From Rhizophagus irregularis (taxonomy: Eukaryota; Glomeromycota; Glomeromycetes; Glomerales; Glomeraceae), in NCBI RefSeq assembly GCF_026210795.1, contig NC_089443.1:4216001-4280000 (forward strand): a stretch of DNA of 64,000 nt. The letters are read 5' to 3'. The notes below the pieces were generated by a model, which saw nothing but the letters and a program-made list of their open reading frames with translations, ran no database searches and was not told the DNA's origin. Positions 45,177 to 57,846 of this stretch are shown here, in pieces (within the stretch, counting starts at the first letter, position 1; each line of letters opens with the position of its first letter). The position numbers were made by a program, and so were the translations under genes.

Positions 45177-48100
45177 ACTTCCCTGCGGTTTGTAATTATC
45201 AGCGCAATATTTGTCACGTTATCTGTCATGTGAACTAAGCGAAATATAATAGTATATTGTTTGGGATAATAAATTAACTTTTCTTGATAATTTTTAGATT
45301 ATGATATAGTAAAATAAGAGTTTGAGTAATGTTTAAATTGCAAGACCTTTCAACAAAATAATTTATAAACTTAATATTTATCAATAAAACTATACAGTAT
45401 ATAAATATAATAAATTGTATAAATGAGACAACTCTAGTAGTATTAAGGGTTTAGAACTTATATATCAAAAAAACAACATTCTAACGCTAATCAAATAATC
45501 AAATAATTTATATTTTAACTAGAATATGCATTTTGCAGGGGACTTCGTCCCCCAGACCCCACTATAAAAAGTGGTTACGTGATCTTTGAAACAAAAAGAA
45601 AGTTGTTACAAATTACAAATAAATGTCATACCAAAGTACAATGCTTTGTTAAATTAATAAATATGTCAAATATTATTTTAAAAAGGCATATTAGAAAGTA
45701 CCTAATAGCTAATGGTTCTTAATTTTATATTGTAGATATGTATAAAAAATATTCGTCCTCTCTCGTATAATATGCTGCAAAATATTATAGTGGTATCACA
45801 TAGTCTGCAAATACTAGCTAATGGATAATGAACGCGCGAATAAAAATTAAGCGATTAATAAAACAATATTTACGTTAATTACGTAAATTCATTTGGGTTA
45901 ATTACTAAGTTGTAAAAACCCATAATCACCAATGATCGTTATAAACTCATGTATAATAGGTCTGATTGTTTTACTCAAGAGAAAGAAGACATATCCAATT
46001 TTTCATGATTGAAGTTGATGTTGTACATCGTTACTATCAATATAGGTTATAGGAATTAATGGTATTTCTTAATTCATTTTATTTAAGATTTAGAACTAAT
46101 TACGTACACTTGTTACTTTTTTATCAGCTATCCAACCTAGGGAATCAAAAATTCAGCTGCGGTCAGAAATGAATTTGACATTTTACATACGTAATTATGT
46201 CCTATTTATGAAACGTACAGTATATTAAATAAATAAGGTTTCTCCAAATTAATAATTATGGTAAAATCGGAAATTTTCAGTACCACTCAAATTTTAGTAT
46301 ACAGTTGGTCCTTTTTATATCAAATTTTGATATAATGAATTTCATAATACAACAAATTTTCAGTGTGGTACCAATTTTAATATGAAAAAATCCTCGCTAT
46401 ACCGAATATCACCAATATGCCATTTGACGAAGTAATTTTTGTATCCCTCGTATACAAAATAACCCTTTTTATACCGAAATTTTTTTTAAACCAAAACTTT
46501 TATTAGATTACGATGATTTTTGAAAGGAAAAATTTAATATAGTAAAGGCATTCTGATGTGATCATGACGTTTTACAAATATATTGATTTTCTTATATTTA
46601 CCACTATATACCAAATTTTCCACTATACTGAATAATTTGTTATAATTTACCTTTGAAATTTTCAAAAATAGAGAGAAGGAGAACATTAAACTAAAAATTA
46701 ATAATTTTTATTTTGGATATATGAATTGTTTCAGCAGCAGATTATTCATTTATTTTTGAGATCAAAAAATTTTTAATCATTTAATTACAAATTATAATAG
46801 TACTTTAAATTAAATTATTATTTTTAAGTTAAAAAAAAAAATAACAAATAAATAATTTATTAATTTAGTAAAATTTTAAAATTTTTCATATAATATATAT
46901 AAAAATAAATACAAAATTTAAAATATTTTTTTTAATTATTTAGAATTTTGCTGAATTTATAGATTGAACCGGGTCTTGAAATTTAATCAATAATAACCTA
47001 ATAATATAAAAAAGAAGAGGTTATCCTATGATCGCTCAGATAAAATAAGTTATTAAATTACTAGACTGATATCAAAGAACGCTCATCCCACACTTACTCA
47101 GGCATATATACCAGATTTCGTCTAGACTCACGAAGAATATCGACGAATAAGTATATTTGGAAAACCTTAGACATATATATATACATGAGCAGACTCATGA
47201 ACTAAATCGTAAAAAAGTCTTCATTGCAATTCAAATATTAATAGAATGATACAAATTCCTGTTAATATTATAAGATATGATATTGTTAAGAATAAGAATA
47301 AGGAAATTATGCTTGAAATTTTTTATATGAGAAAATTAAGTGTATATATATCTTGTAAAAACATTTTGAATACATAATGAGATAGATATTTCTTTTAAAG
47401 AAAAAAATTTTTTTTTGGGTGATTCGAGTTTATGTATGACATTTACTATTATATGATCAATAAATCAATGATTAAATTATATACGAAATCATCGTGTAAA
47501 ATGGGTGAAATTATGTGGTAAAAAAATTCTGAAAAATTTTAAAAGCTTAAAATTATAAAATTGATGTATATAGTAATTATTTATTCAAAATAGAGAATTA
47601 AATATAATGTGAAAAGATAAACATGAATTATAATAGCAAGAGATTTTTTTCTTTTAAAAAAAAAACAGAACTCAAAAAAAGAATAAACCTGTGATTAAAT
47701 TAAATCAAAATTGTTATTTATTCAAACTTTTAATATTTCATTCCGGAATATTTTTTACAACTTGAATTCTTCAATTTAGGTTCTTAAATTTATCATGAAA
47801 TACTAATTTTTTAATTCAATTATTAAACCTATATTATATACGGCATTTATTACAAATGCAGTAAGATAATAGTACATGTAAACAAAGTACTACTTACAAT
47901 TAAAAGCATTTTATAGTTCATACATCTTGACAATGACGATAGAGTTACGTTGTCAATAGTTTCTTGAAATACTATATTTTATGTGTTTTGACTTTTGTTT
48001 GTTATGGATTATGGGAGGACAATCAATAATCAAAAGTCATTATCAACAGCTTGATACTTAAAATTAATTTAAAGTTAGCCAATTTTTTTTTATAAGCTCA

Positions 48101-49118
48101 TTTTAGAAGTTGCCTATGGCCTTTTCATAATTATAGTCAGGTTACAGAGCAATTGTGGCCATGTTTAAGAAAATTGCTAAATATCACCGCTAGTGATCAT
48201 CACCGTACCAAAGTATTGAACTCGTACGAACTTTAATTTTATTGATTAATAAGAAAATAAATACTTGAAAATATAAAAATAATTGAATATTGAGGCATAG
48301 GGACCAGAAATTTTTCTTATGTGTAGGACTCAGAATTTTTTTTTAATGCAATTGTACAATGCAATTATTTTTGCATGATACGCCAAATTAGTGGTTGTGC
48401 ATTTCTCGGCTATCCCTGTTAAAAGTTAACAAAATATTTTACCTGTCTTTGATTGGTCACATACATTTTTATGATTTTTAATGCCACTCTTTTGGAAAGT
48501 CATGCGTACACGGCTATTAAATAGAAAAAGTAATAAAAAAGTTCAAGGGCCACTGACCCATATACCTTTTTAACCTTAACTTTTTCAGATGATTTTTGTG
48601 TTAATATTTAGATTAAAATAATATTATCATAATATAATTATCAACAAAAAAATTTAATTTTCAAAATAATAATTATGATTTATTATATCATTTTTTCATT
48701 AAAATTTTTTCGTCCAAAATAAACAAAATAATATTGTTTTTTTATACTATCAGCTAATTTCAAAAAGTTCTCTTCAATAATTATTATATATGTATCTGCA
48801 AAATTTAGGTCACAAATACTGTGCGCACTAAATTTTCTTGCATTAAACCAGAATTTCAATAAATGATAAAAAGTCAGTATCTAATGCTTTGGTATATACT
48901 AGTAAAAGCATAAGTAAAATTACATCTTTACTACTGAATGAATTAAAATATCATGAAAGAAGTGAACTTATAATTTTTAAATCCTTAAAAGTTTTAATCT
49001 TTAGTTCATCTCAAATATAAGTACTACAATTAAAAGCATTAATACTTTATTCACATAGGATTGCACCCCATCGCAGGACTACGAATTCTTACAACTAAGA
49101 TAATTTCCGGATGATGTT
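45177..49118. other. 3.9-kb stretch with no supported gene
   Basis: AT-rich DNA. The only structures noticed are a GGGGACTTCGTCCCC hairpin at about 45538-45552 and text at 46290-46640 with phrases such as TTTGATATAATGAATTTC and TCGCTATACCGAATATCACC. The latter resembles worn pogo/Jerky-type transposon ends and is also seen near 26302. No open frame with normal composition. Confidence 0.4.
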
Positions 49119-50727
49119 TTAAAAATATTTGTTATCATAAATAATATCCCCCATATCAATATATAAACTATAATAATTTAAAACTTGAATATCATATAAT
49201 TTAACTTGATGTACTTTATCTTCTAGAAAAAATAAATCATTGCAAGTTACATCACTGTAATTAGGACAAGTTTCTATAATAGCCAAATATTTAATTATTT
49301 TCTTTTTTAAAATATATTCACCTCCATTTCTATTTTTAAATATCAATTTTTTAATAAAAGTATTTTGTGAATCTTAAAAATGCTTCTAAATCACTTCTGT
49401 TAATTACAAGAATCAATTTCAAATGTTCGAAGAATTTGTCCTAAATTTTGTAATATAATTAAACTCAAATGATTATCATGATAAGTATCAATGAAAAGGT
49501 AATTAAGATTCTGTTTAACATTTTCAATTAAATTGAATACTAAATTAATATTCTGATTATTTAGCCCATCAAGTAAATATAAAATTTTAATTTTACAACA
49601 ATATATTATAACTGATTCAAGTAATTGAAGTAATTGTGGTGATTCATTTATTTCTTCAAATCCAAAATTTTCCATATTATTACCAAATTTTTGTATTAGT
49701 AGTAATAATGATTCAATTTGTAATATTTCATTCAAAATTAAAGATTTTAATTTAAATGGTTTAATAATATTAATAATTTGTGGAATAAATTTAGTATCTA
49801 GAGATTGGCAAAAAACAATATGAATTGATTCTAAAACATTCAATTGATTGAATACTTCATTTAAACCAATTATGATATTTTTAAAATCAGTGTAATAAAA
49901 TATAATTGTGTTTAATGTATTTGAACAATTGGAATTTTTTAATAATAATAATGTGCGATATAAAGGAATACTACTAAAGCCAAATAAAATCTTTCTAAGG
50001 TTTTCTTGATAATTAATAATTTGTGATAAACTTTCTCGATCGTTTGATGGTCATTGCTATTATTGTAACATAATAGGAATTTAAAATAAAGTGATGAAAT
50101 TGAATTGCAATGAGAGTTGAGTAATGTTGAAAATTTTGTTAAAGTTTCAGCTGTTATAAAAGAATCCTCTAGTTTCAAATTTTTGATATTGCGAAAGAAA
50201 TTTGGATTTTGTAAAATTAAATTAAAAGTATCATAGAAATATTCACGTTCTTGATTTGTAGATAATCATACAACTTCCAAACTATGCAAATTTACTACAT
50301 TTTCAATGAATATTTGATACAGTGACCTATTAATAAATTTAAGGTTTTGTACTTTAGTTGTTGAAGTTCTACTAACAGCATTTTCCCAATTTTTAATAGA
50401 ATTAATAATTTTACGTGTATTCAAATGTTGAATAAAACTAGAATAATTGAATAATGTATTTGAAGGAATTAAATCATTATTAATTCCATATTTATTTAAT
50501 TTTGTTTTATCACCATCATTCAAATTATGTAAATAAATTTCAATAAAGTGATAATTTTTAGGACATTCAATTGAAAATGGATTTTCCCATAATAATGGAA
50601 TTGCTAAATGACACCATAATCTATTAATTAATATACACGAATGTAGTGTTTTATAATCATGATGGAAATATTGAATAATTCCATTTATTAACTCTGGTAA
50701 ATTTCCTAAAAATATCTTTGAGCATGC
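49119..50727 (-). pseudogene. F-box/LRR-like pseudogene related to the gene at 14524
   Basis: From 50727 the minus strand reads MACSKIFLGNLPELINGIIQ and LHSCILINRLWCHLAIPLLW, aligning closely with the live gene (MSCSKIFSGDLPELTYGIIK, LHSCILVSRLWCRLTIPLLW). Collinear similarity continues through LFNYSSFIQ, SIHIVFCQSLDTKFIPQIIN and INLVFNLIENVKQNLNYLFI to YDIQVLNYYSLYIDMGDI near 49160. A stop after LHSLEVV (near 50266), a frame change near 50050, a stop near 49400 and further breaks downstream disable it. It keeps nearly full length, so loss is moderately recent. Confidence 0.8.
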
Positions 50728-52009
50728 CATAGAAGTTACATCAAATGTGTTATTATATGATTTCGGAACGGCAACTTCGTTTAACATACAAATAGTCATA
50801 AATGAATTTCACATATATACAAAATATCTAATTGTGTTAAATGATTACTCATATCTAGTTATATTTATATTCGTCAGATCGACAATTAAGTTATATAATA
50901 TTGTATATATTGTATCACAAAATTTTTTTTACCAACCTTAATAAAAAAAATTTGCCTTCTTTTTTTGTGACATTTCCAGTGACTGCTAGAGTTATCTATC
51001 TAAGTACCTATTTTTTCTAAGTTTTCGCTTTTTATATTTTCCCCATGGTAAAAACCTTTATTGTATTTTTTCCAATTACTCTATCTGATTTAAAGAATAA
51101 TCATTTGCACCCTTAATCCTATCAAAGATATCCAAAAACTATTCTTGGATTACAGAAATGATATTTGCGAATCTTTTGCTCAAGCCTACAATCAAAAATG
51201 TTAGTTGAAACTCCCTAATACATAAAGCATTGATTATCAAGATTGTAGCGATGGCTTAATGCACAGTAACTGCATATATGTAATTTCTTTACGATTATAT
51301 AATGTGGTCACTATGTATTTGTAACGCAGTTACTGCGCATTAAGCCATCGCTATGATACTCTTGACTTTGGAAGAGTGAATTCAGAAAAAATAACATTAA
51401 ACATAATTACTGCGGAGAAATATACTGATGACGTCTTACTGCGCATGATCATGATATCTAAACTGCCCACGTGATTCAAAAAAAAGAAATAATCTATACG
51501 ATGATTAAGTCTATGCTAGTATTAATTTGGGTGATTTACTTTGCAGAAACTTTTAAAATCGAAACCATATAGTGACCATGTCAAAAATTTATCGTAAAAC
51601 TTTTAATAAAGATTTGGTCACAATTTAGTTTCAAAAGTCACCTGTAAGAAGTTACTGAATATTAAGGTGAATCGTGCAAAATTAGTTACCAAAATTTCAA
51701 CAAAATCGTAAAAATGTACTATCGAAATCGTATCAAATTTATAAACAAATCGTAAAATTGTACTTTATAATTTGTAAATAAATAAATAGTAAAGTATTCA
51801 TAAATATTTAAGTTATTGTTCTTTTTGAAATTGTAAAGTTTTAGTAAATTATATTAGACAGCTTTGAAAAAATTCATATTTCTAAAACTAAATATACTGT
51901 AACTAACTTCAAATAGATAAAACTTTATTCAATGTTCAAGGTCAATATTATGTAAGAAAGATGATGATCAACTTCGGTTCTCTATTTACCAATTTGCATG
52001 GAGATTTGC
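50728..52009. other. Intergenic stretch between F-box pseudogene and distal arm
   Basis: Holds the hairpin element at 51238-51365. Otherwise no gene and no other repeat was noticed. Confidence 0.4.
51238..51365. mobile_element. Short hairpin-type MITE
   Basis: CAAGATTGTAGCGATGGCTT with AATGCACAGTAACTGCA (51238-51274) is inverted at 51325-51365 (GCAGTTACTGCGCATTAAGC, then CATCGCTATGATACTCTTG), about 90% matched. A spacer of about 50 bp has no coding capacity. It is a nonautonomous DNA element of unknown superfamily. Confidence 0.65.
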
Positions 52010-53348
52010 TTGTGCGTTAAAAAAAAGAGGTCATGCGATCTTCTTAAAATTGACCAATCAGGATTTTTAGAATTAATAATTCAATTATAAATTTAATAAG
52101 TACTTATTAATTAAAAAAGATTCGAAATAATTTTTAAGTCCCATCACTAAATATCACAGTACTGGCCTTAATCCAACCTAAAAGGTTAAAGAATGAAGAA
52201 AAAATTAGTAAAAAATAATTATGAAAAAAAATCAGGTTATAAATAAAAATCGGAAAAAAAAGGCACTTACGTAGCTAGTACGTCAACTATGTTAGCGCCG
52301 CAGAAGGATGAAAAAATTATTACCGTTTTGAAAAGCTTAGGTTTAGTCAGATATATTGGCGAAAAAACAATTCAAATGCAAATCAGTCAAAGCGGTGATA
52401 TATTTAAGTAACGATCAGTTGAATAAGGTTTGGTTAAAAAGTCTGAATATAGATGGTATAACATATCATTTCCGATACGGCATATAAAATATTCAACAAC
52501 AAAGATAAGAAATTATCAGAAACGGAGGTTTTATAAAAATATATGCACCATAAGTGATTCTACGCGAAATATTAAAGGGCAAAGAACTTTCTAGTATGCT
52601 TACTTAAAAGATAAAGATACATTAGCTACTGAATAGCGTTAACAAGGAAAAGTAGAAGAGGGTTGGGTAATACTCCGAAAAAGAAAAAATTTTAAATAAT
52701 TTGAGAGATTTTGGGTTAATTAGGGATATTATATAGGGTTAGATTAGGGTATGGGAGGATTACTGTAAAAGAAAAAAATTTTTACAGTAATAATATTATT
52801 TGATGTCGGTAATTTGAATGTCGATTATTTGACTGTCAGTATCAGTAATTCGACTGTCAATAATTTGACCCAGACCCAGTTCTGGATCACTAATCATTAA
52901 GAAAGTCTTTCGCTACGCTCCAATACTTATCTAAATAACCTCGGTAATTTGGTGTCGGTAATTTGTCATGTCGTAATATGACCGAGTCCCTGCTAACATC
53001 ACCTCACTAATTACCCCTGCTTTTCCTTTTTCGATATCCCTTTTTTGGGATTATATGGTGTCGGGATTATGAATTTCGGGATTTAGGATAGGACCCCCTT
53101 TTTTACTTGTAACACTGACAATCTCGATTTTTTTTGTATCACTGATAATATTTTTGTTTTTTTCGCTATTAAAATTTATAAAATTTATTAAACAAAACCC
53201 ATAAATTTAAACTGTAGTCACTTAGTTAATCTGTTTTTGTTATAATATCATAATAAAATTAAATACCGCGACGGACTTCACCGGTTTCAATGACGTTTCA
53301 TTATTTTTGATATCACTATTTAAATGGGAGTCCCAACAATACTTCAGA

Positions 53349-54114
53349 AAGGACCCGCGTAATATATATAGGTCATAGGAAATTTTGAAAATTTTATAAT
53401 AGCGCTACGCAAGAGTTTTTACTAAGATAAATAAGCAAACTCAACATACTGTATGACCTCAAATTTTGCCAAAAAATAAGCAAACTAATCATATGACCGA
53501 TATTATTATATTAGTATTTTATCCGTTGATCATTAACTATATAGTGTGTACAGAAAATCTAGATTTGTTTTAGTAATACTGTAATTTGCTGATCACTTCT
53601 AATATATTTATTTATTTATCGTTATCGTATTATTTTAAATTTAAGAAGTTTTTTTTTTAATTTCTTATAACTACTATTATGCATATATTTAAAACCTCCT
53701 CATTTTTTCAATAATATCATCCCGACCAAATATCATAATATCTTTTTTCATCCCCTAATAGCTTTAAGATGTTACCATAGAGATCGGCCAAAATTATCCT
53801 AAATATATAAGTATAATGAAAATTTTTATTGATTCTAAGCAAATCCTTCTTCTCCTTCTTCTAACTATACCTAAATTCACACATTCCCAGTAAAAAGTTA
53901 TTGTACCAAATATAGGCCAATTATGAAATGAGCCCATTCCGTATAAAATTTGGCCATATTTATTTTAATTTTATCCCATTTATGGTCCAATTTTTCGTAC
54001 CAAACGGGCTCATGTATAAATTCAATACAAACCTAATATGAATTCAGTACAGGACTTTTTACTGGGATGGCTAAGCAAACGTTCCTATGACCTATATATA
54101 TTACGCGGGGTCTT
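53349..54114. mobile_element. 766-bp MITE-like element, present only in distal arm
   Basis: Ends AAGGACCCGCGTAATATATA and, inverted, AAGACCCCGCGTAATATATA (about 30-bp terminal inverted repeats reaching the GGTCATAGGA motif). It is flanked by CTTCAGA at 53342-53348 and 54115-54121, a 7-bp target duplication. The matching site in the proximal arm is empty. No coding frame, so nonautonomous. It sits inside the older element shared by both arms. A target duplication of 7-8 bp would suit hAT- or P-like families, which is inference. Confidence 0.75.
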
Positions 54115-55209
54115 CTTCAGAATCACGTAACCCATTATTCCCGACATTCATTATCCCGAAACTATCCTCCTAGCAATTGAAATATAATGACATAATATAG
54201 AAATTCTAAAAAATGATTTATTAAAATCTTTAATCAGTATATTACAGTAAAAAATAAAAAAATTATTATATCTTTATGACGTAATAATTTAAATGTTTAT
54301 TGAATTTAAAAGAAACATCTTTTTTTAAAATTTATAAAATTTACAAAAATTTATGATTTGCATTTTTACAATAAATCATTAATATTTGCGAAGTGATTCT
54401 TAATTTATGCGATATATTATTAAATATTAATAAATAATAATAATAATAAAAATAAAAACATTTATTTTTGCTAAAATTATTAAATATTAAAAAAAAAAAT
54501 TAATTTTTATAATAGAAATTATAATTTTGTAATATTTTAAAAATTATTACATATTTATTACAAAATATTACAATAATATTATTACGTCTATAAAAAAAGT
54601 AATAAAAAAAAAATAGCGTATCAGTATAGTAAGTGTCGAGATAATGACGGGATTCTGAAGTTTCGGGTGAGCGTCGGGTTTGTCGTAGTAAATCTATTTA
54701 AAATATGAAATGTATTGTCACATCCAATGTATGGAAAGGTCTATTCAAATTATAGAATTATTCAAATCCATAAATTTCAGTTAATTCTAAGTTTTTTGAT
54801 AACATATATATGTTATTCCATAAGGGATTACTGGAATGGAATTATAATTAAAAATAACAAAAATCCATATTTATAATCTTTTTCATGTTGTTTCTTGGAT
54901 TTATCCAATTCAAAATTCATTCGAGTCATCCGTTAGAGTTTCACAGATGATTCGGATGATCTAAACAGAACAGAAAAAAAAAAAACATTGATACCGTATT
55001 TAACGTAGTAACATCACATTCCCACTTCCATTCCAAACTAATAATTAGTATAACGTCCTTTATGGCTCAAAAATTTGAGGGGGAGGGGAGTGAATAATTT
55101 AAACAAAACAAACATGACATTTAAACATATTGAAAATTTCAGAAATTTTCGGTAAAGTCGGAAATATTCAGTACCACTCAATTTTAGAAAAGAGAGGGGT
55201 GCTTTAAAC

Positions 55210-55352
55210 GGTTACGGTACATTTCGCCGAAAGCCATTTCGTCGAAAGGACGTTTCGCCGAAAAATAGGGCCAACATTATGCAGAATTATAAATAACTCA
55301 GGCCAGAGATTATTTTTCGGCGAAATGGCTTTCGGCGAAATGTCCCGATACC
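55210..55352. mobile_element. MITE with TTCGCCGAAA terminal repeats
   Basis: GTACATTTCGCCGAAAGCCA and TTTCG at the left are inverted at the right (CGAAATGGCTTTCGGCGAAA, then TGTCCCGATAC). The core is about 80 bp and noncoding. The family also appears as a rearranged cluster at 18624-18760. It is absent from the proximal arm. Confidence 0.6.
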
Positions 55353-55641
55353 GTTTCTGATCACTGTGATCAAATATAAATGATATACTGCAAATCAGTA
55401 CTATGGTATCTTGATTTAAATTAACTTTTCTCCCTCTATTTTAAGGTAATTTAAACACATACAGTATGTATATTCAATTTTAAAAAAGAGAAGGAGTGCT
55501 TTAAACATACTGTATGTGTTTAAATTACCTTTGAAATTTCAAAAATAGAGGGAGAAAAGTTAATTTAAATCAAGATACCATAGTACTGATTTGCAGTATA
55601 TCATTTATATTTCCTAACAGGGATCACAGTGATCAGAAACA
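55353..55641. repeat. Long fold-back palindrome in distal arm
   Basis: TCTGATCACTGTGATC and AAATGATATACTGCAAATCA at the left return inverted at the right (TGATTTGCAGTATATCATTT, then GATCACAGTGATCAGA). Between them are mirrored tracts with AACTTTTCTCCCTCTATTTT and AATTTAAACACATACAGTAT. Each arm is about 120 bp. The proximal arm has only the right half, so the left half was copied in inverted form after the duplication. Confidence 0.65.
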
Positions 55642-55900
55642 TGCCCTCTCTCAAAAATAAGTTTTTTCAGAGAAAGAGCCAATCATAGGCTCAGAAGTAA
55701 AATCAACTAAATATTATTACCAATCTTTTATCAGATCTAGACATGTGGTGAGTAAAAAGTATCGCACACGTCTGGCGGAGTCCTCCTTTATATTTGTTTA
55801 CAGTTCCTTTTTCCTTATAGAACTTCACGAGTTCTTCACGTTCCTTTGAATTATTGTTGAAAAAAAAAACCATTTTTAAAAAGAAAAAAGGGTAAAACGT

Positions 55901-56086
55901 CCCTGTAAAAAAAGTCAATCCGTTTTATTTATTCCATCTTTTTTCCGTAAAAGGCTCATATTTCCGGAATTAATAACCTTATATCACGGAATTTATCGAA
56001 TTATTTGCATTTTCTGTGAATGGATCCGTGAAAGGCTCATTTTCACGGAGTTTTTACAGAAATAACGGATAAAATTTTTTATAGGG
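55901..56086. mobile_element. 186-bp MITE, present only in distal arm
   Basis: Starts CCCTGTAAAAAAA and ends TTTTTTATAGGG, with CGT on each side (55898-55900 and 56087-56089) as a 3-bp target duplication. The proximal arm reads straight through the empty site. A 3-bp duplication would suit CACTA-like or Harbinger-like enzymes; the family is not settled. Confidence 0.65.
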
Positions 56087-56311
56087 CGTTATTAATTTAT
56101 TTATTTTATTTCTAAAAGAGTAGTGAATCTAAGACTATTACAAGGGGTAAAACGTTACAATTAATGCCAAGACTTTTTATTATGATAATTTATGTCACAT
56201 GACTTAATAATGAATTTCTGTATATATAGGCCAAAATTTTATTATAAGTTGAGAGTTAGAGTCGTATGGTAAAATATTAATTTACTTATAAAAAAGTAAT
56301 ATTTATTAATT

Positions 56312-56722
56312 ATGATGTTCGTACAAAATTTAGGATTATTGATAATTTTATTATCTGTTATCAATATTTCCTATTCATATCCCCAACATAGAGTAGCGTT
56401 TAATACTCGAGGATATATTGAGGCTATAAATAAAATATGCATTCATTGGTACGATTATCATCAAAATGAGATATCGGATGAATGCGACATACCAGTTGGA
56501 GGCCCTTCATCAAAGACATCTCCAGCAAATTGGTCAATAGGATATAAACTCTCTGTACATACAGAGGGTGGTACACTTCATAATGGACCATTTTTTTGGT
56601 GGGATGGCTGGGTAAATGGGATATATTGTAACGATATACATATGCATTTAAAAGCTGGTGGTCTTGCTATTAAAGAATCTTTTAATTTGACTATAGTTTA
56701 TGATAAATGTTTCTGGGAATAA
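56312..56722 (+). CDS. Small secreted cysteine-containing protein (copy B), candidate effector
   Basis: A 136-residue intronless frame, paralogue of 8843-9250. The signal peptide (MMFVQNLGLLIILLSVINIS) differs from copy A by one residue. The four cysteines and the aromatic block GPFFWWDGWVNG are kept, while about 24 positions of the mature part differ, including a one-residue insertion (SPANWS in place of SPVWS). Counting by eye gives about 32 base changes, of which only about three are silent. The frame is intact, so both copies are probably expressed and selected. Role unknown; secretion inferred from the signal peptide. The 5' flank has TATATATAGG (56220-56229), a plausible TATA region about 85 bp before the ATG. 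Confidence 0.75.
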   Translation: MMFVQNLGLLIILLSVINISYSYPQHRVAFNTRGYIEAINKICIHWYDYHQNEISDECDIPVGGPSSKTSPANWSIGYKLSVHTEGGTLHNGPFFWWDGWVNGIYCNDIHMHLKAGGLAIKESFNLTIVYDKCFWE

Positions 56723-57846
56723 TAAATCAGATGATTGATTACTATTGGAAGAATTCACAGAAGTAATTGTGTTTGTTCTAGTAATATATCCTGTAGTTTA
56801 GATAACAGAAGGTATTTTTCTTATTAAGTAGAAAAACAAATAGTTTAATTTTCTGTATAAAAATATTTGAAATCAAATCAATTATCTATATCTATTATAT
56901 AAATTACCTGACTTGTTATTTGTGTTTTGTGAACAGGTTATGATTTATAATTTTGTTATATGATTTAATCAATAAAAAAGAATACAATATAATTTGTATT
57001 CCGACTTTATTAATCTATTCCAAGAAATTTCTCCAAACTTGTATCAACATTTTCTCAATTAGTGATATTATAACATCTACTTTACAAGTGACATAAAAAA
57101 AAAAGATAAATGAAATAATAAAGTAATGATAAAAAAATAAAAAATAAAAAATAAAAATGGCTAAGGCGGCCATCTAGGGCTTAGTTTTCCAGAAAAAAAA
57201 AATTTAAAATAATTTACTTTCATCAAAAGTATAGTACTAGTATAGTCCGTTACATTACTAATGGAATTTTGGGTGTTACGAAAAATTGCCAAAGATCATA
57301 AGATTCCCAGGCAAATTTGCCTGCAATTTTATAATACATAACACAAAATCATAATTCCCTGCATGCTCGTAAATAAATATTTCAATGACTTTTACATAAA
57401 AATTTAAGTAAAGAGTTTCATAAACCAATTTAAAAATTTCGCATGCAAATTTGCCTGCGAGATATTTGCGATAATAATTTATTGCTAATTTTTGCTTATC
57501 ACATAAAATTTAAATTTTCAAAATTGGATGCATTATAGATGAAGGGTTGTGCAATGATATGCCAATTTTGCCATATTTTAATATGCTTAATATATAGTAA
57601 TTTAAATTCAAAAAGTTCGCAAGCAAATTTTGCCTGCGTTACAGATGAGGGGATAATTCAAAGAAATTGTATGTTGATAAGTTAAATTTATTATTTTTAA
57701 TCCAACTTTATCAATTAACCGCGTTCTGAGAATCTTCACTGCAAATGTTTAGTACAAAAAAATAATAAACCAGTGTGATAAATAAATTTATTTAAATATA
57801 TTAAAGATTTTATATATATATAAAAAAAAGGTTAATTTAAAATAAT

